From Bacillota bacterium (GTDB taxonomy: Bacteria; Bacillota; Clostridia; Christensenellales; Aristaeellaceae): a stretch of DNA of 64,000 nucleotides. The stretch covers positions 35,739-99,738 of the forward strand of contig JAEYCB010000061.1 in NCBI GenBank assembly GCA_023404345.1. Direction: 5' to 3'. The notes under the pieces were generated by a model. The model saw only the letters and a list, made by a program, of their open reading frames with translations. It was not told where the DNA came from and did not search any database. Positions 9,334 to 18,454 of this stretch are shown in pieces. The translations under genes were made by a program, and so were the position numbers. The first letter of the stretch is position 1; each line of letters starts with the position of its first letter.

Positions 9334-10355
9334 AAACCAGCGATTTTGATTATGAACTGCCGCAGGAGCTGATCGCACAGACGCCCATCGAGCCGCGCGA
9401 CCATAGCCGCCTGCTGGTGTATGACCGTGCGGACCGCAGCGTAAAGCACCTGCATTTTTACGATCTGCCGCAGTTTCTGCGTGCGGGCGATGCGCTGGTC
9501 ATCAACGAAACGAAGGTGATTCCGGCGCGCCTGCTGGGCCAGAAGGAGGACACCGGCGTGCCGGTGGAGCTGCTGCTTCTCAAGCGTCTGGAGCGCGACG
9601 TGTGGGAGGCGCTGGTGCGGCCGGGCCGCAGGCTTCGCCCCGGCACAATGTGCACGTTTGGCGATGGGCTGCTCCGCGCGGAGATCATCGACAACGCCGA
9701 GGACGGCGGGCGAAAGGTGCGTTTCCACTATCAGGGCGTGTTTGAGGAGATTCTGGACCAGCTGGGCCAGATGCCGCTTCCGCCCTACATCCATGAAAAG
9801 CTGATGGACAAGACTCGATATCAGACCGTGTACGCCCGCGAGGAAGGCAGCGCCGCCGCGCCTACGGCTGGCCTGCACTTTACGCCGGAGCTTTTGGAAC
9901 GTGTACGCGGGATGGGCGTGGATGTGGTGCCGGTGGTGCTGCATGTGGGACTTGGCACCTTCCGTCCCGTGAAAACGGAGGACCTGAGCCAGCATCATAT
10001 GCACGTGGAGCATTATGAGGTGCCGACCGAAGCAGCGGAGCGCATCAACGCCGCCCGCGCGGCCGGAGGCCGCTGCATATGTGTGGGCACCACCAGCGTG
10101 CGCACGCTGGAAACCGTTACAGGCGAGGATGGAATTGTGCGTGCGCAGAGTGGGGATACGGGCATCTTCATCATGCCTGGCTATACCTTCCACGCTACCG
10201 ATGCGCTGATTACCAACTTCCACCTGCCGCAGAGCACGCTTTTGATGCTCATTTCCGCCCTGATGGGGCGTGAGGAGGCGCTGCACGTGTACCGTGAAGC
10301 TGTGGAAGAACGATATCGTTTCTTTTCCTTTGGAGACGCCATGCTGATTCTTTAA
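9330..10355 (+). CDS. queA: S-adenosylmethionine:tRNA ribosyltransferase-isomerase QueA
   Basis: A 341-residue enzyme that transfers and rearranges the ribosyl part of SAM onto 7-aminomethyl-7-deazaguanine at the wobble position of tRNA, making epoxyqueuosine. The family start F-D-Y-E-L-P-Q-E-L-I-A-Q-T-P and the motifs A-A-P-T-A-G-L-H-F, G-L-G-T-F-R-P-V and T-N-F-H-L-P-Q-S-T-L-L are present. The ruvAB-queA order is common in Bacillota. No tgt gene follows here; an MFS gene comes next after a hairpin-containing gap. Confidence 0.96.
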   Translation: MKTSDFDYELPQELIAQTPIEPRDHSRLLVYDRADRSVKHLHFYDLPQFLRAGDALVINETKVIPARLLGQKEDTGVPVELLLLKRLERDVWEALVRPGRRLRPGTMCTFGDGLLRAEIIDNAEDGGRKVRFHYQGVFEEILDQLGQMPLPPYIHEKLMDKTRYQTVYAREEGSAAAPTAGLHFTPELLERVRGMGVDVVPVVLHVGLGTFRPVKTEDLSQHHMHVEHYEVPTEAAERINAARAAGGRCICVGTTSVRTLETVTGEDGIVRAQSGDTGIFIMPGYTFHATDALITNFHLPQSTLLMLISALMGREEALHVYREAVEERYRFFSFGDAMLIL

Positions 10356-10419
10356 GATGCACGGCCATGAAAGGGGGAGGGGCCGGATGAGGCTGCCTCT
10401 TTGCATTGATGCCGCTTCA

Positions 10420-10485
10420 CGCAGGGCAGGGGACGCGCGCGCGAAGCTTTTGGACTGACCCGGCCTGTCCCCGTGGAGCCCTGCG
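10420..10485 (+). terminator. Imperfect long hairpin after queA, possible terminator
   Basis: CGCAGGGC...GGGGAC at 10420-10434 can pair with GTCCCC...GCCCTGCG at 10467-10485, closing a GC-rich loop. A weak CTTTTG follows. It probably ends or attenuates the ruv-queA transcript before the MFS gene. Confidence 0.4.
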
Positions 10486-10520
10486 CCTTTTGACACACTT
10501 AAAAAAAGGAGCGGGTTCCC

Positions 10521-11810
10521 ATGAAACATTGGTATTCGGAGTGGAAGGATTTCTTCTTCCTGTGGTTTGGACAATCGATATCCCAGCTGGGCAGCCGCAT
10601 GACGGCGTTTGCGCTGGTGCTGTGGTCGTATGAAAGGGCGCAGACGGTCACGAGTGTGGCGGTGTTGGCGCTATGCAGCTATTTGCCGGAAATGCTCTTT
10701 ATCTTTCTGGGCGGCTCTGTGGCAGACCGCGTCAGCCGGAAGGCGGTTATGTTTTTGAGCGACCTCACGGCCGCGTTGGGTACGCTCACACTGCTTCTGG
10801 TGATGCGGGCGGACGCGTTGGAAGTGTGGCATCTGTATGCCACCAACCTGCTGGTGGGCATGACCAACGCTTTCCAGTCGCCTGCGTCCAACGCAGCTCT
10901 GTCGCAGATCGTGCCGCCCAGGCACTACTCCCGGGCATCGGGCATGCAGTCGTTTTCCACGGCGGCCAATACGCTGGTCTGCCCAGCGCTGGCCTCGGCA
11001 GTCATGGCCTTCGGCGGGCTGGAATGGGTGCTGCTGATCGACCTTACGAGCTTTCTTGTGGGCGCGGGCATGCTGCTGGCGCTGGTGCACATCCCCCGGA
11101 CCGCACAGGCGGAGAAGGTAGCCCGCGGCGGCACGATGGACGGCTTTCGCTTTCTCAGGCTGGAACGCCCGGCGCTGCTCAGGCTGATTCTATTCTTTAC
11201 TTTTGTGAATCTGTTGGCCTCCATGAGCGGAAATGGTCTCATGCCTGCCATGATTCTGGCGCGCACCGGCGGAGACGAGCTGGCGGTAGGCACAGTGTCC
11301 TCTTTTATTGGGCTGGGAACGCTGATGGGCAGCGTACTGACTACGGTGCTGCCCCGGCCGCGAAGGCCGCTTCGCCTGGTGTTCTTTAGTTGCGCAGTTT
11401 CCTTTCTTTTGTGCGACTGCCTGTGGGCGCTGGGGCGCGGGGTGGAAATCTGGGCCTTTGCGGCACTTGCGGGCAATTTACCCCTTCCGCTGCTTAATGC
11501 CAACCTCACCACGCTGCTGCGTACCAGCGTGCCCATGGACCGGCAGGGGCGCGTGTTTGCGGCGCAGGGAGCGCTGCAGTTCTGCTCCATCCCGCTGGGA
11601 TACCTGATGGGCGGCCTGCTTAGCGACTACCTGGCCGAGCCGTTCATGCGCGCGGGCGGACCCGTGGCGGAGAGGCTCGTGCCGCTGGTAGGATCGGGCG
11701 CGGGCAGCGGCATGGCTCTGCTGTTTTTGCTGGTGGGCCTGCTGGGTGCGGTTTCCAGTTTTGCCCAGATCAAAAATCGCGCCTATATACCGCTGGAAAA
11801 GGAATTCTAA
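10521..11810 (+). CDS. MFS transporter, DHA3-like drug efflux type
   Basis: A 429-residue polytopic protein with about 12 hydrophobic segments. The N-terminal F-F-L-W-F-G-Q-S-I-S-Q-L-G-S and the loop between segments 2 and 3, G-G-S-V-A-D-R-V-S-R-K, are typical of the MFS_3/DHA3 group, which includes macrolide efflux proteins and many uncharacterised exporters. AAAAAAGGAG lies just before the ATG. A strong terminator follows, so it is probably a single-gene unit or the tail of the ruv operon. The substrate is not deducible. Confidence 0.8.
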   Translation: MKHWYSEWKDFFFLWFGQSISQLGSRMTAFALVLWSYERAQTVTSVAVLALCSYLPEMLFIFLGGSVADRVSRKAVMFLSDLTAALGTLTLLLVMRADALEVWHLYATNLLVGMTNAFQSPASNAALSQIVPPRHYSRASGMQSFSTAANTLVCPALASAVMAFGGLEWVLLIDLTSFLVGAGMLLALVHIPRTAQAEKVARGGTMDGFRFLRLERPALLRLILFFTFVNLLASMSGNGLMPAMILARTGGDELAVGTVSSFIGLGTLMGSVLTTVLPRPRRPLRLVFFSCAVSFLLCDCLWALGRGVEIWAFAALAGNLPLPLLNANLTTLLRTSVPMDRQGRVFAAQGALQFCSIPLGYLMGGLLSDYLAEPFMRAGGPVAERLVPLVGSGAGSGMALLFLLVGLLGAVSSFAQIKNRAYIPLEKEF

Positions 11811-11824
11811 AATGCCCAAAGAGG

Positions 11825-11857
11825 CGCCGCAGCCGTTTTTCCGCTGCGGCGTTTTTT
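11825..11857 (+). terminator. Intrinsic terminator after the MFS gene
   Basis: A 9-bp perfect stem, CGCCGCAGC with GCTGCGGCG, directly followed by TTTTTT. Confidence 0.9.
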
Positions 11858-11901
11858 ATTTGCAGCACTGCAAAAAAGAAGATTTTCTTTTGTTTTTACC
11901 C

Positions 11902-11930
11902 TTGTTTCGCCAAAAGGGAAATGGTATGAT
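11902..11930 (+). promoter_or_regulatory. Sigma-A-type promoter before the DUF1846 gene
   Basis: TTGTTT at 11902-11907 and TATGAT at 11925-11930 are spaced by 17 bases, in a short AT-rich gap directly after a terminator. Confidence 0.55.
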
Positions 11931-11962
11931 AATTCGGTTGATGTTCTAAGGAGGGGGCTGCC

Positions 11963-13444
11963 ATGCGCACGGGGTTCGATCATGATCTTTACACGCGAAT
12001 GCAATCAGAACATATCCGCAGCCGTATCGCCACTTTTGGAGGTAAGCTGTATCTGGAGCTGGGCGGAAAACTGTTTGATGATTTTCACGCATCGCGTGTT
12101 CTGCCGGGATTCAAGCCGGACAGCAAGGTATCTATGCTGCTCAACCTGAAGGATCAGGCTGAACTGGTGGTAGCCATCAATGCCGACGACATTGAAAAAA
12201 GCAAGGTACGCGGCGATCTGGGCATTTCCTATGATGCCGATGTGCTGCGGCTGATCGACGCATTTCGCGGCATTGGCATGTATGTGGGCAGTGTGGTTTT
12301 GACCCGCTGGCGTGACCAGCATTCCGCCGTGATGTTCAAAAACCGGTTGGAAAACCTTGGCGTGCGGGTATTTCGGCATTTTCCCATCGAGGGATATCCC
12401 TACGATGTGGAGCAGATCATCAGCGATCGTGGGTTTGGGCGTAACGAATATGTCGAAACCACCCGCCCGCTGGTGCTGGTGACTGCGCCGGGCCCCGGAA
12501 GCGGCAAAATGGCCGTATGCCTGAGCCAGCTGTATCAGGAGCACCAGCGCGGGGTGAAGGCGGGCTATGCCAAGTTTGAAACGTTCCCCATCTGGAACCT
12601 GCCGCTCAATCACCCGGTCAATATCGCTTATGAGGCGGCAACTGCGGATCTGGATGACGTAAACATGATCGATCCCTTCCACCTGGAAGCCTATGGGGAA
12701 ACCACCGTCAACTATAACCGCGATATCGAAATCTTTCCTGTGCTCCGGGCCATGTTTGAGCGGATCTATGGCGAATCTCCCTATAAATCGCCCACGGATA
12801 TGGGTGTGAATATGATCAAAAACTGCATCACCGATGACGAGGCTTGTCGTGAGGCTGCGCGCCAGGAGATCATCCGCCGGTATTATGCCGCGCGATGCGG
12901 ACAGGTACAGGGCCGAACCGAGCAGGCAGAGGTGGACCGGCTGAAAATGATCGTGCAAAAAACGGGCCTGGGGCCGGAGCAGCGCCCCGTGATTGCCGCG
13001 GCACGCAAGCGCGAAGAAGAAACCGAAGCGCCCGCTTTGGCCATTCAGCTTGCAGACGGGCGCATCGTAACGGGAAAGACTACCAACCTGCTTGGCCCTT
13101 CCGCGGCGCTGATCCTGAACGCGCTTAAGGTGCTGGGCGGCATCGAAAAGAAAGACCAGCTGATTTCGCCTACCGTAATTGAGCCCATTCAAACCCTCAA
13201 ATGCGATTATCTGGGCAATCGAAATCCACGCCTGCACAGCGACGAGGTACTGGTCGCGCTGTCCATCTGCGCGGCTACGGACCCCAAGGCTGCGCTGGCT
13301 ATGCGCCAGCTGCCGCTGCTGGATGGGCTGGAGGCGCATTCCACGGTGATTCTGCCGCAGGTGGATGATGGAATCTTCCGGCGGCTGAAAGTCAATCTGA
13401 CCTGCGATCCCAAGTATCAGAGCCATAATCTCTATCACAAGTGA
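11963..13444 (+). CDS. DUF1846 (UPF0371) family protein
   Basis: A 493-residue cytoplasmic protein matching the widely conserved DUF1846 family over its whole length. Visible family features are the start G-F-D-x-D-L-Y, the stretch F-G-G-K-L-Y-L-E-L-G-G-K-L-F-D-D, and a loop A-P-G-P-G-S-G-K-M-A that resembles a nucleotide-binding turn. No signal peptide or membrane segment is seen. The biochemical role of the family is not established to my knowledge. AAGGAGG precedes the ATG at 11963. It lies 36 bases before pyrG on the same strand and may be cotranscribed with it. Confidence 0.85.
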   Translation: MRTGFDHDLYTRMQSEHIRSRIATFGGKLYLELGGKLFDDFHASRVLPGFKPDSKVSMLLNLKDQAELVVAINADDIEKSKVRGDLGISYDADVLRLIDAFRGIGMYVGSVVLTRWRDQHSAVMFKNRLENLGVRVFRHFPIEGYPYDVEQIISDRGFGRNEYVETTRPLVLVTAPGPGSGKMAVCLSQLYQEHQRGVKAGYAKFETFPIWNLPLNHPVNIAYEAATADLDDVNMIDPFHLEAYGETTVNYNRDIEIFPVLRAMFERIYGESPYKSPTDMGVNMIKNCITDDEACREAARQEIIRRYYAARCGQVQGRTEQAEVDRLKMIVQKTGLGPEQRPVIAAARKREEETEAPALAIQLADGRIVTGKTTNLLGPSAALILNALKVLGGIEKKDQLISPTVIEPIQTLKCDYLGNRNPRLHSDEVLVALSICAATDPKAALAMRQLPLLDGLEAHSTVILPQVDDGIFRRLKVNLTCDPKYQSHNLYHK

Positions 13445-13480
13445 TCCATCCGGGATATAGAAGCGGAAAGGTGGGGTATC

Positions 13481-15097
13481 ATGGATCCCAAGTTCATCTT
13501 TGTGACCGGCGGCGTTGTCTCCTCTCTGGGCAAGGGCATTACGGCAGCATCATTGGGACGCCTGCTGAAATGCCGGGGCCTGCGGGTGTGCATTCAGAAG
13601 TTTGATCCCTACATCAACGTTGATCCCGGAACCATGAATCCCTATCAGCACGGCGAGGTGTTTGTGACCGACGATGGCGCGGAAACGGACCTGGATCTGG
13701 GTCATTACGAGCGCTTCATCGATGAAAATCTTACTCAGGCCAGCAATGTGACCAGTGGCCGCGTGTTCAAGACGGTCATCGACCGTGAACGCAGGGGCGA
13801 ATACCTGGGCGCTACGATTCAGGTTATCCCGCATATTACCAACGAAATCAAGCGTAACATTCTGGCCGTGGCCCGTGGCGACAACCCACCGGATGTAATT
13901 ATTACCGAGATCGGCGGAACGGTGGGCGACATCGAAAGCCTGCCCTTTTTGGAAGCCGTGCGCCAGATGCGCGCCGAGGCAGGCAGGGAAAACTGCCTTT
14001 ATCTGCATGTAACGCTGGTGCCGTATCTCAATGCTGCCGGGGAGCTGAAAACCAAGCCTTCCCAGCACAGCGTGCGGGAACTGTGCTCTATCGGCATTTC
14101 TCCGGACATTCTGGTGTGCCGTGCCGATCACGAACTTCCCTACGACGTGCGCGCCAAAATTGCTATGTTCTGCAACCTGCCGGTGAACTGCGTGTTCCAG
14201 AACCTCAACGCCCGAAGCCTTTATGAGGTTCCGCTGCTGTTGCACCGCGAGGGGCTGGACGAACAGGTGGTCAAGATGCTGGGGCTGCCCCAGGTCCCCT
14301 GTGATCTGGGAGAATGGACTGATATGGTCGAGCGTCAGCTCGCCAGCACCGACAGCGTGACCGTGGCCCTGGTGGGCAAATACGTTGAATTGCCTGACGC
14401 TTATCTCAGCGTGGTCGAGGCGCTTACGCACGGCGGCATTTTCCATGGGGTAAAGGTAAAAATCAAATGGGTGCCTGCCCAGGACGTTACTCCTGAAAAC
14501 GCGGGGGAGATGCTGGCCGGCACGGATGGCGTGCTGGTGCCCGGCGGATTTGGTTCGCGCGGATTGGAAGGCAAAATTGCTGCGATCCAGTACGCGAGGG
14601 AAAACGGTCTGCCTTTTTTGGGTCTGTGCCTGGGAATGCAGATGGCTGTGGTGGAGTTTGCCCGTCATGTGCTGGACCTGCGCGATGCGCATACCAGCGA
14701 GGTAGACCCGCATACCACCTATCCCGTTATCGACCTGATGGAGGACCAGGACCTGGCAAACCTGGGCGGCACCATGCGCCTGGGCAAGTATCGCTGCCTG
14801 CTTACTCCCGGCACCATCAGCGAAAAGGCCTATGGGACTGATGAAATCTGGGAACGGCACCGCCACCGCTATGAGTTCAACAACGCTTTTCTGGACCGCT
14901 TTACAGCGGGCGGAATGATTGTCGCGGGACGCAATCCGGACCGAAACCTGGTGGAGATCGTGGAGATTCCTGCCCATCCCTTCTTCGTAGCGGTTCAGTT
15001 CCATCCAGAACTCAAGAGCCGTCCCAATCGTCCCCATCCGCTGTTCCGTGAATTTGTAGGCGCTGCCCTGCGCCACCGGGACACGCGCAAAGAATAA
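13481..15097 (+). CDS. pyrG: CTP synthase
   Basis: A 538-residue enzyme that aminates UTP to CTP using glutamine. The N-terminal synthetase domain begins F-V-T-G-G-V-V-S-S-L-G-K-G with its P-loop. The C-terminal class I glutaminase has G-G-F-G-S-R-G, the nucleophile Cys at about 383 in G-L-C-L-G-M-Q, and the catalytic His-x-Glu in F-H-P-E-L-K-S-R-P. Length is typical. The 36-base upstream gap leaves little room for the pyrG leader attenuator known in Bacillus. Confidence 0.97.
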   Translation: MDPKFIFVTGGVVSSLGKGITAASLGRLLKCRGLRVCIQKFDPYINVDPGTMNPYQHGEVFVTDDGAETDLDLGHYERFIDENLTQASNVTSGRVFKTVIDRERRGEYLGATIQVIPHITNEIKRNILAVARGDNPPDVIITEIGGTVGDIESLPFLEAVRQMRAEAGRENCLYLHVTLVPYLNAAGELKTKPSQHSVRELCSIGISPDILVCRADHELPYDVRAKIAMFCNLPVNCVFQNLNARSLYEVPLLLHREGLDEQVVKMLGLPQVPCDLGEWTDMVERQLASTDSVTVALVGKYVELPDAYLSVVEALTHGGIFHGVKVKIKWVPAQDVTPENAGEMLAGTDGVLVPGGFGSRGLEGKIAAIQYARENGLPFLGLCLGMQMAVVEFARHVLDLRDAHTSEVDPHTTYPVIDLMEDQDLANLGGTMRLGKYRCLLTPGTISEKAYGTDEIWERHRHRYEFNNAFLDRFTAGGMIVAGRNPDRNLVEIVEIPAHPFFVAVQFHPELKSRPNRPHPLFREFVGAALRHRDTRKE

Positions 15098-15116
15098 CAC
15101 GAAGAGGGATGTTCCC

Positions 15117-16307
15117 ATGCCGCATTCTATCCGCACCAGCTATACCCACACGATTTTTGCCAGCTACCTGGGCTGCGCAACACAGGCTGTGGTTAATAAC
15201 TTCGCCCCGCTTCTGTTCCTTACCTTTCAGACCCAGATGGGACTGACGCTGGAACAGATCACGCTGCTGACTACGCTGAATTTTTCGGTGCAGCTGCTGG
15301 TGGACTTTCTTTCCGTTAAAGCGGCGGATAAAATCGGATATCGTCCGTGTGTGGTTGCGGCGCATGTCTTTTCGGCAGCGGGACTGGCGGCGCTTGCCGT
15401 GCTGCCCCAGCTGCTGGGAAACGCCTATCTTGGGCTGATGCTGGCCGTGGTGCTTTATGCCGTGGGCGGCGGGCTGATTGAGGTGCTTGTCAGTCCGATT
15501 GTGGAGGCGTGCCCAACGGATAAGAAAGAAGCGGCCATGAGTATGCTCCATTCCTTCTATTGCTGGGGGCATGTGGCAGTCGTGCTGTTATCCACCGCGT
15601 TTTTTCAGTTGGCCGGCATTGCAAACTGGCGGATCATGGCCTGCCTGTGGGCTGTTTTGCCGCTGATCAATGCATTCTATTTTTCATTGGTTCCAATTCG
15701 CTGCGTGGTGGAACCCCGGCGGCAGCTTTCCGTTCGCAGCCTGTTTGGACAAAAGCTGTTCTGGCTGCTGCTGATGATGATGGTCTGTGCCGGAGCGGCC
15801 GAGCAGGGGATGAGTCAGTGGGCGTCCGTCTTTGCCGAATCAGGTCTTAACGTGAGCAAAACGATGGGCGACCTGGCCGGTCCTTGCGCCTTTGCGCTTT
15901 TGATGGGTGCCTCACGTGCCTTGTATGGGAAATACAGCGAACGCCTGCCGCTGCGTGCGGCGATGACGGCCAGCGCCATCCTGTGCATCGCTTGCTACGC
16001 GGTGGCGGCATGGAGCAAAAATTCCATGCTTGCGCTGGCGGGATGTGCGCTGTGCGGGTTTTCTGTGGGCATCTTTTGGCCAGGCACATTCAGCACGGCA
16101 GTGCCCGCCATTCCGGGAGGCGGAACGGCCATGTTTGCGTTGATGGCCTTGGCGGGCGATCTGGGCTGTGCAGGCGGCCCGACCGTGGTCGGCCTTGTGG
16201 CAGATGCGGCAGGCGGCAGGCTCACAGCCGGGCTGGCTGTAGGAATGATTTTTCCCGCACTGATGCTGTTCGGAGTGCTGCTGCTGTCAAGGACGGCGAA
16301 AAACTGA
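15117..16307 (+). CDS. MFS transporter
   Basis: A 396-residue protein with about 12 hydrophobic segments and the MFS-type loop D-F-L-S-V-K-A-A-D-K-I-G-Y-R between segments 2 and 3. The second half contains a similar R-A-L-Y-G-K-Y-S motif. It resembles sugar-type or uncharacterised MFS permeases rather than the DHA3 type upstream. It starts 19 bases after pyrG with a plausible GAAGAGGGA site, so it may be read from the same mRNA. The substrate is unknown. Confidence 0.75.
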   Translation: MPHSIRTSYTHTIFASYLGCATQAVVNNFAPLLFLTFQTQMGLTLEQITLLTTLNFSVQLLVDFLSVKAADKIGYRPCVVAAHVFSAAGLAALAVLPQLLGNAYLGLMLAVVLYAVGGGLIEVLVSPIVEACPTDKKEAAMSMLHSFYCWGHVAVVLLSTAFFQLAGIANWRIMACLWAVLPLINAFYFSLVPIRCVVEPRRQLSVRSLFGQKLFWLLLMMMVCAGAAEQGMSQWASVFAESGLNVSKTMGDLAGPCAFALLMGASRALYGKYSERLPLRAAMTASAILCIACYAVAAWSKNSMLALAGCALCGFSVGIFWPGTFSTAVPAIPGGGTAMFALMALAGDLGCAGGPTVVGLVADAAGGRLTAGLAVGMIFPALMLFGVLLLSRTAKN

Positions 16308-16312
16308 ATCCT

Positions 16313-16600
16313 AAAAGTCGCCCCTTCCCGATATACAGAAAGGGGCGAATCAGTGTGTCGAAAAAGCTCGCCTGCGGCGATCTTTTCCGCCAGGCTTGCC
16401 CCGTCCGCCTACTCCGCCTTCGGCTGCGCCGGGCGGCGGACGGCGTAAAGAAACCTTGCTACGCAAGGCATCCGAATCCACCGCACATGTCGCTGGATTC
16501 GGAATGCAGCTCGGAGGGCTGCGGCCCTCCGAACCTCCCAAAAGGGTTTTTTGCCAGTCTGAAGCGCCCCTTCCTGATATTACAGAAAGGGGCGACTTTT
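16313..16600. mobile_element. MITE-like element with 14-bp terminal inverted repeats
   Basis: The left end AAAAGTCGCCCCTT (16313-16326) is the exact reverse complement of the right end at 16587-16600. Each end continues into a near-identical hairpin (CGCCCCTT...AAGGGGCG), so the inverted similarity runs about 35 bases. The interior is non-coding and folds into further hairpins: CCTTGC/GCAAGG, CCGAATCC/GGATTCGG and CGGAGGG/CCCTCCG. The element begins five bases after the MFS stop codon and ends just before the T-run near 16596-16604, so it may also act as a terminator for both flanking operons. No transposase is inside. Confidence 0.6.
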
Positions 16601-16614
16601 CTTTTGTTGGCCTG

Positions 16615-17409
16615 TCAGCCCAACAGCATCCGGTCGCTGGCAAGTGCCTGTCCACTGGCCTTTTCAAACAGGGCCAACAGGTCCTCAACCGTCAGGCGGC
16701 GTTTTTCCTCGCCGCTTACGTCCACTACGATGTGCCCATCGTACATCATGATCAGGCGGTTGCCATGCGCGATGGCGTCGCGCATGTTGTGCGTGATCAT
16801 CAGCGTGGTCAGGTGGTCGCGCTGGATGATGCGCTCCGTGGTTTCCAGCACCTTGGCGGCGGTTTTGGGATCGAGGGCGGCGGTGTGCTCGTCCAGAAGC
16901 AGAAGCTTTGGCTTTTGCAGCGTGGCCATGAGCAGTGTCAGTGCCTGGCGCTGCCCGCCGGAGAGCAGGCCCACCTTAGTAGTCAGCCGGTTTTCCAGCC
17001 CAAGATCCAGAATTTTCAGCAGCTCCCGGTACTGCTCCCGTTCAGCGGCTGTGATGCCCACACGCAGCGTGCGGCGTTTACCGCGGCGCAGGGCAAGGGC
17101 GAGATTCTCCTCAATCTGCATGGTGGCGGCAGTGCCCATCATGGGGTCCTGAAACACGCGCCCAATGAAACGGGCGCGCTTGTGCTCCGGCAGACGGGTC
17201 ACGTTGACGCCGTCGATGGCAATGGTGCCCGAATCCACCAGCCAGGTGCCCGCCACGGCGTTGAGCAGCGTGGATTTGCCCGCGCCGTTTCCGCCAATGA
17301 CGCTGACGAAGTCGCCATCTTTGAGGGTAAGGGAAACGCCATCCAGCGCAGTCTTTTCATTGACGGTGCCCGGATTGAAAGTCTTGTGCAGGTTGATGAT
17401 CTCAAGCAT
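16615..17409 (-). CDS. ABC transporter ATP-binding protein (COG1101/TrpZ-like)
   Basis: A 264-residue ATPase that powers the adjacent permease. Walker A is G-G-N-G-A-G-K-S-T near residue 39, the signature is L-S-G-G-Q-R-Q-A, and Walker B is L-L-L-L-D-E-H-T-A-A-L-D-P. The conserved H-loop lies in I-T-H-N-M. The start ATG at 17409 has GGGAGG upstream and overlaps the permease stop by eight bases. Together with the two upstream genes it forms a three-gene transporter of the type linked to aromatic amino acids (TrpXYZ). The T-box in front points to amino-acid uptake. Confidence 0.85.
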   Translation of the reverse strand: MLEIINLHKTFNPGTVNEKTALDGVSLTLKDGDFVSVIGGNGAGKSTLLNAVAGTWLVDSGTIAIDGVNVTRLPEHKRARFIGRVFQDPMMGTAATMQIEENLALALRRGKRRTLRVGITAAEREQYRELLKILDLGLENRLTTKVGLLSGGQRQALTLLMATLQKPKLLLLDEHTAALDPKTAAKVLETTERIIQRDHLTTLMITHNMRDAIAHGNRLIMMYDGHIVVDVSGEEKRRLTVEDLLALFEKASGQALASDRMLLG

Positions 17410-18343
17410 GCTTTGCGCCTCCCTTGCTGGTGGGCCGGTCCAGATAGCGCGCCTTCCAATACGGCACAGCCAGGAACAGGGCAACGATCACGGCAGACAG
17501 CAGCTTCAGGTAGTTGGAATTGATGCCGCTGAGGCTGACCACGGCCTGAATGACCACATAGTAGATGATGGAGCCGATGGCCACGGCCAAGAGCTTGAGG
17601 GCGAAGTTTCGGAAGATTTTGCCGAAGATGACTTCGCCGATGATCACGGCGGCCAGACCAATTACAATGGCGCCGCGGCCCATGTTGATATCTGCGAAGC
17701 TCTGGTACTGCGAGAGCAGCGCGCCGGAAAGTGCCACCAGCCCATTGGAGATCATCAGGCCCAGCACTTTATTGAAATTCGTGTTGATGCCCTGCGCGCG
17801 GGCCATGTTCCCATTTGCGCCCGTGGCGCGCAGCGAGCAACCCAGCTCTGTGCCAAAGAACCAGTACAGCACGGCGATGATCACCACCGTGAACAGCCCC
17901 GCTACGAAAATGGGGTGCTGCCAGAAGCCCCGCGTACCCTTGGTCACATCCTGCAGGTAGCGAAGGGATACCAGCAGATCGTATTTGTTGACGTTCAGCG
18001 ACTGATTGGCCTTCATGCCCATGATGGCCAGATTGACCGACCATAGGCCCAGCTGTGTGAGAATGCCCGACAGGATAGCGGGGATACCGCACGCCGTATG
18101 CAACAGCGCCGTGACCATTCCGGCCAGCATCCCGGCCAGAATAGCGGCCAGCAACGATAGCCAAACGTTGCAGCCGCTTGTGATGAGCATCACGCCCACA
18201 GCGCCGCCGGTGCAGAAGGAGCCGTCTACCGTCAGGTCGGCAATATCCAGCAGCTTATAGGTGATGTACAGCCCTATGGCCATAATGCCCCAGACAAGCC
18301 CCTGGGAAATGGCGCCGGGCAGCGCGTTGAGAAAGCTCGACAA
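17402..18343 (-). CDS. ABC transporter permease (COG4120/TrpY-like)
   Basis: A 313-residue inner-membrane protein with about eight or nine hydrophobic segments, starting S-S-F-L-N-A-L-P-G-A-I-S-Q-G-L-V-W-G. The best start is TTG at 18343, because GGAGGA at 18351-18356 (minus strand) stands eight bases before it. The frame runs further upstream but has no ribosome binding site there. It belongs to the uncharacterised permease group that pairs with COG2984 binding proteins and COG1101 ATPases. The substrate is probably an amino acid. Confidence 0.85.
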   Translation of the reverse strand: MSSFLNALPGAISQGLVWGIMAIGLYITYKLLDIADLTVDGSFCTGGAVGVMLITSGCNVWLSLLAAILAGMLAGMVTALLHTACGIPAILSGILTQLGLWSVNLAIMGMKANQSLNVNKYDLLVSLRYLQDVTKGTRGFWQHPIFVAGLFTVVIIAVLYWFFGTELGCSLRATGANGNMARAQGINTNFNKVLGLMISNGLVALSGALLSQYQSFADINMGRGAIVIGLAAVIIGEVIFGKIFRNFALKLLAVAIGSIIYYVVIQAVVSLSGINSNYLKLLSAVIVALFLAVPYWKARYLDRPTSKGGAKHA

Positions 18344-18409
18344 TGTATTTTCCTCCAGTTCCGCAGCGGGCAACACCCGCCGCCGGTATTTTCAAAACCG
18401 CAAAAACGG

Positions 18410-18431
18410 GGGAAAAGGCAAGCCTTTTCCC
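18410..18431 (-). other. Hairpin between binding-protein and permease genes
   Basis: GGGAAAAGGC and GCCTTTTCCC (10 bp perfect, AA loop plus one base) lie in the 111-base gap. Such stems after binding-protein genes often stabilise the upstream mRNA, giving excess binding protein. Confidence 0.5.
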
Positions 18432-18454
18432 GCCGCTTTTCAAGTGTTCAAAGG

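Noticed and set aside
15884..17152. A 422-codon plus-strand frame running from the MFS gene through the MITE-like element into the ABC ATPase region
   Set aside because: It crosses two real genes on different strands and a hairpin-rich non-coding element; composition is low-complexity Ser/Arg.
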